From Pleurotus djamor (taxonomy: Eukaryota; Basidiomycota; Agaricomycetes; Agaricales; Pleurotaceae), in NCBI GenBank assembly GCA_029747585.1, contig JAPEVF010000473.1:1-35623 (forward strand): a DNA stretch of 35,623 bases, read 5' to 3'. Each line of letters begins with the position of its first letter. Within the stretch, counting starts at the first letter, position 1. The translations under genes were made by a program, and so were the position numbers. This document shows, in pieces, positions 21,757 to 33,133 of the stretch. Under the pieces are notes generated by a model. The model did no database searches. It was given only the letters and a program-made list of their open reading frames with translations, and was not told the origin of the DNA.

Positions 21757-23310
21757 CTAATTTCCTTCCTGGTCAGCTATCTTGAGTATGACCTTCCCTC
21801 CGTTATGCCCAACCATAGCGTCCACAAACGTCTCCCCTCCTTTCTCAAATCCCTCTCTGATATCTTCAAGCGCCGTGACACTGCCATTCGCCACGAGCTT
21901 AGGGACGTTTTCATAGAAATCGGCTATTGCATCAGGGTGCATAAGTTCAGGAACCACGAAGCCGTTCAAGGAGATGGACTTGTGGACGATAAATCGCAGA
22001 TTCTGTGGGTTCGTCGTTAGGAAACACGATCGATCAGGTTCAAAGACGAGCTCACCTTGACGAAGTAGGGATTAGGAGTGTATCCTATCAGACCGCATTC
22101 CTGAAGGACTCATCATCAACGTCGAGCTGGAGGTAAAGAGGGACGGAGAGCTTACGATAAATCGGACATGTCTGTTGGCAGCGTTCAAAGCAGCTTCCAA
22201 TGCCTCGCCGCCGACATTATCCCAGAAACTAAACATCACGGAGGTTAGATACCACAAACTGAAAACTGAAAACGAGATCATACATATCAATGGGCCCGTG
22301 TTGAGCCAAAACGTCATTCATGTTTGAGGTTTTATAGTTGAAAGCAACGTCGACTCCGAGGCCTTGGAGGAGCTTGACTTTGTCGTCACTTCCTGCGGAG
22401 CCTACGACTTTGAGACCGTCGAGTGTGGCAAGCTGTGCGACGACAATGCAAACGAGTAAAGAAGCACGTTGAGCCCTTCGGAGTATGATGGTTGAGATGG
22501 GAATACGTACGATCCAACAGTTCCTGGTGAGATAAAATTGAATGGGGATCCTTATTCAAATGGAATGGGCAGAGACGCACCCGCAGCGGAGCTGATGAAG
22601 ACGACTTCACCCTGGAAAATGGTAAGATGAACGGCTTGAACGACGGCGTAGATCGTTTCGTACCTTCTTTGGCTTGGCGAACGCTTTCCATCCAAGATAC
22701 GCAGTTTGACCTGAAAAGGGCTCGTCAGTCGGCCCGAGGAGACTGCTCTTAAGTGTGTACTAACCAGCCATCCCCAGGACACTGAGGTAGTTGGACCACG
22801 GGATGTTTTCCGAGTTGTTGATCACCATCCAGTGTTCATCCTTTGAGACCACGAAGTACTCTTCGAAGGCTGAGATATCGCAAGTTAGCTCGTGCTCGAA
22901 CGAACGATGAGACAAAGAAAAGTCAGTACGTACGGAATAAGGCATGTAGATGATATACGTGCTGTCCGGGCTTGTAGTTCGGGTTCTATGGAAAAGGAAA
23001 CCATGAGTTCTTTTGTATGTTCATGTAAAGTAGGGATACGAGCTTCCGCGCGTAAGACGACACCAACGCCATAGTTTTGAACTCTGTTACACGCCGAATC
23101 AGCGAACTTCAAACGATTAGATGGCGAAGTCACTTACGGTCCATCAAGTGGGATATGAGGCTACACCAAAGACTTAAGTAAACGGCGATGAAATGTACTA
23201 ATGGTACTTACAATACCAGTGAACGGTCCTCCAGAAACAACCATTCTTGAATAGATCCAATAAGTAGTCGAGCGAAACGTATAAAGTCTTGACAGGGAAC
23301 TTACCTCCGG
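21757..23310 (-). pseudogene. NADP-dependent alkenal/double-bond reductase, copy B, 5'-truncated
   Basis: This is a paralogue of copy A with the same exon layout, including the 13-base exon (22523-22511) and the 31-base exon (22611-22581). Exons run from about 23300 down to the TAG at 21759-21757. Readable blocks are KTLYVSLD, SRMVVSGGPFTGI, VQNYGVGVVLRAE, FEEYFVVSKDEHWMVINNSE, QTAYLGWKAFAKPKK, FWDNVGGEALEAALNAA, ECGLIGYTPNPYFVK and DIREGFEKGGETFVDAMVGHNGGK. The usual N-terminal 30 or so residues upstream of KTLYVSLD are not found. One extra base near 23262 breaks the frame. The acceptor before VVAQLA reads AT (22447-22446), and one donor reads GC (after RAE). The copy may be dead or mis-sequenced. 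The start is undefined. Confidence 0.8.
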
Positions 23311-23639
23311 GCACTTCCGACGACCACGCTGGCTATGCCCTTATACTCCTTTCAGTCCCCCAGCCTCAAGCCTTGCGGTGATTGTAGACGCGCGCAGACT
23401 GTGCTATTGGGGAAAATAGCAGTCGCTTGAACGACTGAAATACTGGCCACCCGCCTGACAGATAAAACGTTCAAACTTCAGATCAATGTATTGGGAGTTG
23501 AAGAGAGTTTCATACAACGAGCGATTGGAGAAGAGACCTTCTTTCGGATAGTTCATCGAATGCTGAGTGCGAGGAGGAGCATGCGAGTAGAGGTATGGTT
23601 CAAACTTCAAAATGATAGAAGGCCGAGGCCGAGGAAGCT
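23311..23639. promoter_or_regulatory. Divergent intergenic region between reductase copy B and the sen54-like gene
   Basis: This short space lies between two genes pointing away from each other. No TATA box stands out. A possible first Sen54 exon, ATGCGAGTAGAG (23580-23591), is followed by GTATGG...TATCAG (23592-23652), which would join in frame to the next exon. It is not supported by conservation. Confidence 0.3.
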
Positions 23640-25286
23640 GAGATTTTTATCAGATAAGAAATTGGTTCAGCGCTTACCGGACCTCCCAACCTTCAACCTT
23701 CCATACTCTTGAATTCTCGAATTCCACGCCAACACTTGATACAGATAGAGAGGATGGCAGCTCTTTAATCGAAGAGGATTATGCTGGTTGGACCACATTA
23801 GCGTCGTAAGGCGATAGTTCCTTCCTGATTTCCTCTTTGTTTAGTCAACGATGCAACCAGTTTGAATATCAATCGTCCAGTGCTTCCACGTCGAGGACTA
23901 GCAGAAAAGGAATCTGAACAGGCTGCTCCTGGAGGCTCCGGGATACAGCTTCAAGCTTCATGTCTTAGGCAGAAGTCGTAGCACCATGGTGGACGCGCTG
24001 AGAGGGACTCTGAGTTCGCCCAGGTGCGTTTTTGCGCTCTGCTTCTAAAATCTGCTGCTTATTCCAGTAAAACGCAAGGCGATAAACTATGGGATATTGC
24101 ATCCAGCTATTTCACGAGCCCTTATAACGCTGTCGCGGGGAATTCACTTTTCTACGATGGTCATTCTACAAATCGAATCCTGCAGTCGAACGGACAGTCG
24201 AGCAATTTGAACTCCTGCGAGAAGAAGCTGCATACCTTGTCCAACGGGGAGTCTTGCTCTGCTGGAAACACGAAGAGGAGGCTACCGAAGCGACCGCACG
24301 CTTACACCCCGAAGAACTTGCGGCGACGCCCATATCTCTTCAGCAAGCCTACAGCGAAATGATTGGGACGGAAAACCTGACTCTCGAACGCTATCAAGTC
24401 TACGTGTACCCCAAACGGCTTGGCTGCGTCATGACCCGTGCAGTAGCATCTACTCCTGCCTATTCATCACCACATACCCAAAACTTCAGGCACCTGACCC
24501 CGATCCCGTGGTTTCACGATCGGTTCTTCGAGAGGTACCGTGTAAATGTGGACGAGAGAGTTGCGTAACTGGAGGCGGCCGCTCTGTATCTATCCTTGGA
24601 CATGGTCGCAGCTGAGCTACGGTACGCATGCGGACCGCCTCATGTGTTCATTCGTCTGACCCTCTTTTTCCAGATTGGTTAAACCGTACTCTCCGTTTCA
24701 TTCCCTCAGGTCACGACGCACCTCTACATCCGGAAGTCACCCTAGATCCATCATCTATAAACTGGCGACCCCGTTCAAGAAAACTTCCCCACCTCCTCCA
24801 AATTCCAGTATCGTACTAATCAAGTATGTGCCAAGGGTCATCGACTGCGATCTTGCTGACCATGCTGTCTAGTGCCCGGACGACGCCTATGCGCACCCTC
24901 CACCAACTGAATTCCCTCTTGAGATACCGGAGCTTCCATCTCCGCTCCCTCGACAACAGAGGCCTGAGGCTAAACAACACTTCCCACCCTTACCCGCCCT
25001 GCGGGCGTGGTACCTCCCGTCTCTTTCTCAGAACAACGCGCTGCAACCCCGCAAACCAAACCCCTTCCCAGTACTCAATGCGGGGGAAAGGATCATCATC
25101 ATCGCAGCCGTTGACGCGGGCAACATCAGCCTCTGTCGTTTCGGACAGGGAGCGTTTGATGAATGGCCAATGATATCGCATTACTTTCTAGATAAGAAAC
25201 GAAAATTACTACTTTACATTTCACGAAACGACGGCCTCGCATATTACCCTTGGAACAAAACGGTTTATCCGTGCCAGACGGACTAG
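23640..25286 (+). pseudogene. tRNA-splicing endonuclease subunit Sen54-like, many frameshifts
   Basis: Sen54 is a structural subunit of the complex that cuts introns out of pre-tRNA. Conserved blocks occur in order: LPRRGLAEKE (about 23885), STMVDALRGT, AINYGILHPAISRALITLSR (about 24085), VERTVEQFELLREEAAYLVQ (about 24185), ENLTLERYQVYVYPKRLG (about 24370), LRFIPSGHDAPLHPE (about 24690), LATPFKKTSPPPPN (about 24765), NARTTPMRTLHQLNSL (about 24872) and AAVDAGNISLCRFGQGAFDE (about 25105). Introns fit at 23806-23860, 24024-24067, about 24621-24673 and about 24824-24871. The blocks lie in different frames with at least five changes: near 23979, near 24023-24068, 24158-24185, about 24550, about 24755 and about 24925. 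The gene is usually single-copy and essential, so this is either a dead duplicate or poor sequence. Start and end are uncertain; the last frame runs to 25286. Confidence 0.8.
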
Positions 25287-28242
25287 ATGTCCACGGTAAG
25301 CTATCCGCCTTCGTTTCGTTAGGGAATACACTCACAGGTCCTGGTTGCGTGTAGGTAGCAGGCTAGTCAAAAGTGTCAGGTCGTCGCCATTCCCCACTGG
25401 AATGAAAATACATACCACAGGGTAGTAAATGTCTGGGGGGTTCAACGTCAGCAAGAGCTACATAATCCATGTTTGGTCAACACATTTCAATCCTTGGAAT
25501 ATCCATGTTGGTTCGACGACATCCCTAAAGCCTTCGATCAATGTTTAACAAAGGCTATTAGCGCGAAGACAAGGCCTTTCATGGACGGTAGAGGGATGCT
25601 GGGACAATGAGGCGGTGCAGTCGCAGCACCAAAAGTCACCACCCCAGGTGTCGACTAGGGCGTGGAGCACAGGTTAGCTGGAGGACGGTGTCGATGCCAC
25701 CAGTGGTACATACACCCTCTATTCTACGTCTCTCCTTGGTCATCGCATTTGTCATTACCAGCGCACAGCTTCGCCTGTCCTGACGTTGTGGAGATGAAGC
25801 ACGAAATGGTCGCTCGTCAGCAGCTAGCACGAGAGCTACAGCCCCACCAGTTTGGGTCACTGCCGAATTGGCCGAATCGAACGCATCGACCCGTCGACGT
25901 CATCTCCCTTCTCGATGGAATTCACGACTTTGGAGGATTACTACCCTGCATCCACCCAATCATCATCAACCTCCTCCTCATCCGCGATCACACGACCACG
26001 AATGCGAATACGATCAACCTCCTCTGACCTCCTCTTTCCTCCCATCCACCACAGTCGTCGTGTATGTGTCCCGGGCAGTATCCTACGACACATACACTCT
26101 TGTTCAAGACGTTGCTATTGCGTGCAAATTGCATCTCTGGGACTCGGAACTGCGCTAACTCGAACGCTGTTGGCGGACCTTTCGATGAGCGTGTTTTCGA
26201 GCCTTGTGGTGGAATGCGTCGTTGCTACCAAGGGAGATGTAGGAAGGGCAGTTCAGGTAGTTTGGGCGATGGAGCAGTGGCAGCAGCGACCACATGAACG
26301 GAGATGTACCAACGGATTGTCGACAAGTCGAAGTACAGGCAGCCACAGCACACAGAGAACAGTGTGTATTTTCTCCTTCATACTCCTCCCACTGCGTTGT
26401 CGTCCTCATCACGCCTTAATCCATAGATTCCTTCCTACTCAATCGTCCATCACATTCTCCCTAGTACCACGAAGAGTATAGCCATCCGGAGCTCATCCGT
26501 CAAGGTTCCTCCATTGAGGCAGTCGGAGGTAGTCATGGAGACACCATTGCGACATCGATGGGAGAAGGATGAAGAAGCTTGGATGGACAAGGGACTTGTG
26601 ATGAATTATTAGAAGGCTTAGGGAAGGCGCAGCTCTGTCTTACGACTGGTATGTCACCCTCCTCCATCCTATCCCCTCCCTACCCGACGTCTCACCTTCA
26701 GCTCTCACAACAGCTCCGTCACCGATACATCAGCCCGGTCGCTATCGTGTGTATCGTCCTCACTATGCTCCTTGGCTTGTCAAGGACTGATGTCCTCGGC
26801 TCTTACAGTAACCTCAACGTCAGCCAGGGCAACCATACCACCCATAGATGGAACACAAGCAGCGACGCTTGCTGCTCTTCCTCCTCCACGTCGACCTCAA
26901 GCAAATCACGATCCATCATCCACGACTATGCCTCGTCCATGAAAGCTATTGTCGTCGTGTATAGGCTCAACGGTTTCGTGTACGTCATCGCGTCGGCTAG
27001 TGGTGGATTCCTGACCCCCCACAAGCTCGATCTCAAGCACGACACAATCACGCAACTGCGACAAGCTTCCACCTTCCACCACAACCCAATAGCTTATGAG
27101 CGCTGTCGCCGTATGCTAGGAAAATGGGGACAGGGTGACGAAGACGAAGAATCCTCTATCAACCTTCGACTAGTTAGCCTCATCAAGCTCCTCCTCGAGC
27201 GTCTGCTTTGACGAAGTTGGGTGTCATTGAGAAGGATGCACCGCGCGGTTGATCGGCTCGGTGAGCCTTGGATACCGGTTGAGACGATGAAGACAAATAA
27301 TAAGATCGTTCGGACACAGTGTTTTCCATTTTGCCTGCCTTGGACATTTGTTTCTTTTCATCCCTGTCTTTTCGCTCGTTATCTCGACCCACCTTCCTTT
27401 CTTCACTTTCACGGACCCCTACCCCCTTTCCCTTTACCCCACTGTATGTTCACGGACACTTTTCCAAATGCCCTCTTTCCACCTACATCTCAAGTGGCAT
27501 CGTACAATTGTGGAACGATCGCAGTTAGCGTAGCTATCCTCTACTATGACCTCTTCGGCCTACCTCCAGTCTTCCCCCTCCGCCTGAACTGCTACTTTCG
27601 ACCCACCTCCAATTGCTTATCATCCCAACTCGAACCGGTACCAATTTCCTCCACGTACGAACACAGGCGGATTTACTCTGTCGACAACACCTCTAGCGGA
27701 TAACATCGCATCGGGGCAACAGCAAAGCGCAGCTGCCGTTCGAAGGCCTCAACTCTGAACGTCGATGGTCAACAACGACTGGTTGTGTGGCTGTATCGCT
27801 GGCAATAGGGAGATTTCAACTGGATGTCTCTCCTTTGCTTGGTATGTTCCCCTTGTCATGCTACTCTATTTCCCTCCGTCCCGGGCTAATATGCACACAG
27901 ATCGCTTTAGGCTTGGACCATACAAATCTTCATCGACGCCGCGGTACACCGTGCTGGCGCATGCCAATGGCACAAGCATCAGATCAGTAACCGTAATTGA
28001 AGCACCAATCAGTGATTGGAGCCCTCGCAACCGCCATTGTTCCTCCTCTCCTCTCCCTGTACCCATCTGGATTTTCGTCCCTTTATACATTTGAATCATC
28101 CGACATATTTCTCTATACTTGCAGCCATTTCATACAATCTCTACGTATATCCATTGAAAAATGTTCATGGACGGGTATATATCCACTGAATGTACATCAA
28201 TCTACCTTGCGAAATTGGAGACTTGCGACGGAGGTGAGGTGG
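25287..28242. other. Unassigned stretch, Ser/Thr/Pro-rich reading frames
   Basis: Plus-strand frames at 25852-26481 (209 codons), 26579-27211 (210 codons) and 27221-27703 (160 codons) are open and low in complexity. Ser runs around 25940-26000 and 26870-26890 come from TCC/CTC-rich DNA. GT...AG intervals such as 26650-26700 look intron-like, but no set of exons gives a recognisable protein. Readings such as DVAIACKLHLWDSELR (about 26108) and FDPPPIAYHPNSNRYQ (about 27598) look protein-like. One or two fast-evolving or decayed genes are possible. I do not assign a function. Confidence 0.3.
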
Positions 28243-28403
28243 CCACTAGGCTCGATCCCAGCCGTTCTGGTAGGTTTTTGGGAAAAGAGAAAATAATGGG
28301 GGATATACTTACCAGAACTTCCGAGTATCATTATTTTCCCCTCCTCTTTGCCCACGCAAACGAGGAACTAGATACCAACTACGACTGGGATCAAGTCTAG
28401 TGG
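28243..28403. repeat. Imperfect long inverted repeat, MITE-like
   Basis: The left end CCACTAGGCTCGATCCCAGC (from 28243) matches the reverse complement of the right end (28403-28384, CCACTAGACTTGATCCCAGT) with three differences in 20 bases. An inner pair, about 28278-28297 and 28330-28355, is also complementary (AAAATAATG / CATTATTTTC). The whole could fold into one long hairpin. I see no convincing target-site duplication. It could be a small, aged transposon or a non-coding hairpin. Confidence 0.4.
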
Positions 28404-28779
28404 TATGGAAGCGGTGGAACATACTCTATATATACTCCGCTAGGAACGAACATCAGTCCCGGATCCAAACGACGAAGGTGTGCGGAGACGTACATGCTAT
28501 CTATTATAAATGCACACAACAGCGACAGTATCAGAATGTCCAAGTGCAGGAAGGAAATGACATAGTTGAAACATTGATATCCAGCCAAGAGGAGACGGAC
28601 AAGGTAGTGAGTCGCTGGTCTCGTTTGGTGCGAACCAAGATATGCATTTACACGTAACGTTCTCCACTCCCCCCTGCTCGTCCATTATCACCAATCCATG
28701 AAGCAAGAAGGGAGTCACCACCACCCACTCGGCCGGGAGCGGTGAGCGAGTAGAGCGCAAGCAAAATGGCGAAGCCAGG
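28404..28779. other. No gene recognised
   Basis: Short frames exist on both strands, with no motif, splice structure or repeat. The stretch ends at the long plus-strand frame that starts at 28780. Confidence 0.35.
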
Positions 28780-29565
28780 TTGGCTTGGCGGCTCCAACAA
28801 GGTCTGCAAAGTGGGCTGGCTGAGTCAATCTGCTGGACACGTCAAGTCGTTGAATGGAGTGTGAGGGCGGGCGTGAACGACTACAACTTGGACCAGAAAG
28901 GAGATGTGAGGGTCCCAAGGCAGGAACATGCGGATAACGGGAGTCTGAAGCCATGTTGGTCCTTCTTATCCTCAGCATCGACTACCAGCCTTGACGCACT
29001 ATATACCAGAGGTGCTACCACCGAGTACCCGAAACACCGAGGGGGAAAGGCTGATGGGACCAATGAAGAATTCGTTGTGACTGGGGGCAGAACCACCGAT
29101 GACAATGGGCTAGTGGGCGTAGATTGGGCGGAGACAAGGGAGAAAGGGAGCTCTGTGTCGCTGTCCTCTTTTCACGTTCCAAGCTTCGCCTTGAGGTTTC
29201 GAAGCGGGAAGCCAGGGATGGTGGTGCCATGGTGGTCGCAAGCTAGCCCCTCTCACCGCATATCTACCCTTCTTCCATCAGGTCGAGCGCCGCTGAACGA
29301 CAAAAGGCCTACACACAACGACGAGCACCAGGACCCGGGAACAATGGCGCAAATGATAGGATGTTCAACCTGGACAGGAAGGAATGTCGTCAGAGGGGAA
29401 AGAGAAAAAAAAAGAAAAAGAAAAGCACAATCTGAAAAGCGCATGTACACGCATTCCTTCGCCCAATCACATTCTTCACTTCTCAATCGATCTCCTAGAA
29501 GCCTTATTCGAGAAGAAAACATGTCCGAGATCTTGAAGGCTGAGGCCCGTGCCACGGCAAGGTGA
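28780..29565 (+). CDS. Long open reading frame, unknown, possibly not a gene
   Basis: This is the longest uninterrupted frame in the window (261 codons, ATG 28780, TGA 29563-29565). It has no recognised domain, no signal peptide and no membrane segment. Near residues 208-223 is a strongly basic stretch (EREKKRKRKAQSEKR) encoded by an A-rich polypurine run (29395-29430); it could serve as a nuclear localisation signal or be chance. The absence of introns is unlike the recognised genes here, and overlapping minus-strand frames are also open. I give it low weight as a real protein. Confidence 0.25.
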   Translation: MAWRLQQGLQSGLAESICWTRQVVEWSVRAGVNDYNLDQKGDVRVPRQEHADNGSLKPCWSFLSSASTTSLDALYTRGATTEYPKHRGGKADGTNEEFVVTGGRTTDDNGLVGVDWAETREKGSSVSLSSFHVPSFALRFRSGKPGMVVPWWSQASPSHRISTLLPSGRAPLNDKRPTHNDEHQDPGTMAQMIGCSTWTGRNVVRGEREKKRKRKAQSEKRMYTHSFAQSHSSLLNRSPRSLIREENMSEILKAEARATAR

Positions 29566-29779
29566 TGCGTCATTTTGAAGGCAGTCATCTCGGCTGTCAG
29601 TCGTGCGTGTGGGCGTCGATGTTGAGGGAGCTGAGGCCAAGAGTTGGAAGACTGGGATGTCAACGGAAATGCCAGCGTCGAACGTTCCCCCCAATATGAT
29701 GAAGGGGGCTGTCACCGAGTCGGATGTATAATGAACCGGCTGGCATTATCCCTTTGAGTTCGAAGCCTGATGTAGAGGA
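29566..29779. other. Spacer between the long ORF and the MITE
   Basis: No gene or structure is seen. The sequence ends at the TA target-site duplication (29780-29781) of the inserted element. Confidence 0.4.
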
Positions 29780-29781
29780 TA

Positions 29782-30115
29782 CTATGGTTGAGGGGTAGTG
29801 CGTAAGGTGCCCTTAGTGCGTAATGTCACACAATGTCACATCAAATTTTGGAAGCCATCCTCCCACGCTAGCAGAATGTCTGCAAAAACCCCTAATTTCT
29901 TTCACTCTCCGCACCGGCTGCTCGGCCACCGTGACACCTTCCTCGAAAGTCAACTCAGCGTCCAGCTAACGTACGCCCATTATGAAAGCTGGAGGGCGAA
30001 GGGAGACATTATCGGAGGCTACTATTAATTTTTTGTGGCAAGAAAATGGGAGGAAGGTATGTTTTTCGGGTGATTACGCACTAAGGGCACCTTACGCACT
30101 ACCCCTCAACCATAG
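29782..30115. mobile_element. MITE, 334 bases, 43-base perfect terminal inverted repeats, TA target site
   Basis: The left end starts CTATGGTTGAGGGGTAGTGC at 29782 and runs to 29824. Its exact reverse complement fills 30073-30115. The dinucleotide TA flanks both ends (29780-29781 and 30116-30117). The interior holds no transposase frame. A short internal repeat, ATGTCACA, follows the left repeat twice. A TA duplication is the hallmark of Tc1/mariner-type insertion, so a mariner-type source is inferred. The identical arms argue for a recent insertion or for structure-maintaining conversion. It lies 342 bases before the start codon of the GMC gene. Confidence 0.9.
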
Positions 30116-30393
30116 TACTTCGCACTGGGGCTTCGCGAAGCCCACGAGTTTGGCAGGAAGCATCACTCGACCTTGCAGAGCGATGCAGTGCTCAATCATG
30201 CCAAGATCATCGTGAGAAGATGTTCTTCGTTGACGATGGGTGGGAGGTTCGAGCAAGGCCGGAGGACTGCATCCCCAGTTGACGCCGTGACGGAAATCAC
30301 TACTCCTCAAAGTTCTCATGATCGTGATGCTAGAGTGCCATCTGATCAGTTACTGGCCCTTCCCCACAGGCTTCCGAGTCGGGATCACTTTTG

Positions 30394-30402
30394 CATAAAA
30401 GG
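30394..30402 (+). promoter_or_regulatory. TATA-like element of the GMC gene
   Basis: CATAAAAGG lies 56-64 bases before the ATG at 30458. This suits a fungal TATA box with a short 5' leader. The assignment is by position and sequence only. Confidence 0.4.
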
Positions 30403-30457
30403 TGGGTCTTCCTCATACTCCAAGCAGTTGACTCAGAGAGAGACGTGACAGACTCGT

Positions 30458-33133
30458 ATGCCCTTGAACAAGACCTTTGATTACGTTGTCATTGGAGGAG
30501 GCACTGCTGGTTTAGCTGTTGCCTCACGATTAGCAAAGAAACTGGACATAACCGTTTGTGTACTAGAAGCAGGTCAAGATCATTCTGAAGACCCAACCGT
30601 TCAAATACCCGGTGAGTTGTTCTGAACGTATAGACGTTTCTGATCTGACCAGTATCGCCAAGGACTCTACTTTCAGAACTTCGGGAAACCAACCCATGAC
30701 TGGTGTTTCTCCTCCACAGCGCAGAAAGGCGCCAACAACCGTTTGATATATCTTCCTAGGTATGGTCTTGAAACACTACTCGAACATCAATAAACCTCAT
30801 TACCGATATCTCCAGAGGCAAGGGCTTGGGCGGTTCGAGTAATGTCCGTACAGGTGCTTTCCATGATCCTCATTGATGATTCATTTTGATCTCAGCTCAA
30901 CTTGATGACTCTCGGGCGGTGAGTTTCATTGATGACTTCCCCGAGCTCGTCACAGCTACTTAACTCCATATACTTTCATAGGGCCCCATCCCATGAGTAT
31001 GATGGTAAGTCCCTTCCCTTTGTCATTCGAAATCTTTCGCAAATGACGCGACTTCCTCAGCCTTCGAGTTGCTTGGAAATCCAACCTGGAACTCTGGTAC
31101 TTTTCAGCATTATTTCAGGAAGGTATGAGTGGAAGGTCCCCCAGACAACAGCTTCTGTGCATACTGACCGGGACCCTCGATAGTCACAATCCCTTCACTG
31201 CCCCGAGGCGACGGCTGCTGCTCGTGGACTTAACATATCTTCCGACCAGTTTGGCACTGGACCCATTTTAAACACCCTATCTCACCTGGTACCCAGCATT
31301 TTCCCCTTTTGGGTCCAGGCCTACGAGGAACTTGGATTACCGTTCAACACAGATCCCGTGCGTATATATCTCTTAGAAGTATGATTGATCCTTTGGGCTT
31401 CACGATCATATTCATAGAGTTCGGGAAACAACATTGGTGTCTGGCCCAGCTCAAATACTATCGACCTGGCGTCTTCTCGCGTGTCATCTGCGACTGTAAG
31501 CGGTCCCGGTTTTATGTTTCAACACTGGCATACCTCGGTTCTAGGCCTATTACATGCCAGTGAAAGATCAAGCCAATGTCATCGTTATCACTGGGGCTCG
31601 TGTGACGCGCCTTATCTTCAAAGCTGACTCACAGGATGGGGTCACTGTCGATCGAGTTGAGTATACCGTAGGAGATCATGATCAAATATTGTCAATCTTT
31701 GTCGGGAAAGAAGCCATCCTTTCCGCGGTAGGTCTCAGTTTCGCCACAGTAGTTAGCTCATCGTCTGCCAGGGCTCTTATCAAACTCCTCAAATACTCGA
31801 ACTATCGGGTATGCGCCGTGATCCCAACGTTTTCGAGCCAGGCTAACGAACCGATCCTAGGTATTGGCTCCCGCCAAGTCCTAGAATCTCAGGACATTAA
31901 TGTCGTCGTAGACTTGCCAGGAGTAGGGGAGAATCTACGTGAGTGCGTTTCTATTTGATTCTCCCTCGCTAGTCTCACTTCGCATGCTGTAGAGGTTCGC
32001 TCCACCTCGGACGTTATTCTGCGTCATCTGTTATACTCACTAAAACTCTTTTGGTAGGAACATCCTTTAGCCTACATGGTCTTTTCCCATGACCCTAAAT
32101 ACGAATCGTTCGATGCTCTGTTCTATCCGGGACGAATGGAGGCGGAAATGAAGAGATAGTGAGTAATCTCTTTACGCCTTCTGCTTCGTAGACTAGAGCT
32201 GAGATTACGTTTTGACAGTCGAGAAGCCAAAGAAGGCCTCTTGACAACTGTTCCGATCAACTTCTCTTTCATGCCGCTGAAGACATGCGCTGAAAGTCGC
32301 ATTGGCGCGATCGCTGGTCTCGTCAATTCAGACGAATCATCCGCAAAACTTCCTAAGAATATCCGTGAGCTTCAGACAAAATGGCTCACCGATGATTTGA
32401 GCCCTCAGCTGGAGTTTGTGCCTCCTTAGAGCTGATTGACCAGTGACTCATATTTTGAATAGGATAATGCTTGTATCTCAGTTCGTACCAACGCCAGTCA
32501 GGCCCGCGCCCAAGCCAAATGGAAATGGCCACTTCAGTTTCCCACTCATCCTAACACATCCATTTTCTCGCGGTAGCGTCCATATAGCGTCGAAGGACCC
32601 TACGAAGCCGCCACTAGTCGACTTGTCCCTTTTCGACCATCCAGCAGACATCGAAATCCTCGTCAACGCCGTCAAATTCGCGCGGCGTTTGTGCGGAACC
32701 GAAGCGTTCAAGGGCGTTGTTGTGGAAGAAATTACTCCCGGACTGAGCGTTCAAAGTGACGACGAGATCAAGGAGTATCTTAGGAACGTTGCTGATATCA
32801 CCCATCATCCTCTGGGAACAGCGGCTATGTTACCACGGGATCAAGGGGGAGTGGTTGATTCCAATCTCAAGGTTTACGGCACCACGAATTTGAGAGTGGT
32901 ATGTACTCTAGCAATGATAGCTTAATCCACCACTGCAAGGGTAACGCTCTTTTTTCAGGTTGATGCATCAGTCATCCCGCTACAAATCGCGGCGCACCCT
33001 CAAGCCACGATATATGCCATTGCTGAAAAGGTGTGTTATAACAAAACATTTGGTTCTCGATGAAGAACTTAGTTGATTGATGTGATTTCGTGATGCTCAG
33101 GCCGCCGACATGATCCTTGAAAGTCTGATGTGA
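30458..33133 (+). CDS. GMC (glucose-methanol-choline) oxidoreductase, FAD-dependent
   Basis: This flavoenzyme family oxidises alcohols or sugars and passes electrons to oxygen or quinones. The substrate cannot be told here. The model has 17 exons (first 30458-30611, last 33101-33133) and 586 codons, with an open frame throughout. Residues 7-26 (DYVVIGGGTAGLAVASRL) form the FAD-binding GGGTAG loop, and VLEAG follows. Then come RGKGLGGSS, SGNNIGVWP, GVGENLQEHP and the C-terminal block THHPLGTAAMLPRDQGGVVD ... IPLQIAAHPQATIYAIAEKAAD. The two His residues there match the catalytic pair of the family. The frame closes only if a two-base exon (AG, 31993-31994) is spliced between exons ending 31938 and starting 32058. 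One donor is weak (GTGCCT at 32418). No signal peptide is evident, so an intracellular enzyme is possible. Confidence 0.92.

Noticed and set aside
26579..27211. 210-codon plus-strand reading frame as a membrane or secreted protein
   Set aside because: Low-complexity Ser-rich content and a single hydrophobic stretch are not enough; no family recognised.
29782..30115. Solo LTR
   Set aside because: The ends are inverted, not TG...CA, and the duplication is TA rather than 4-6 bases.
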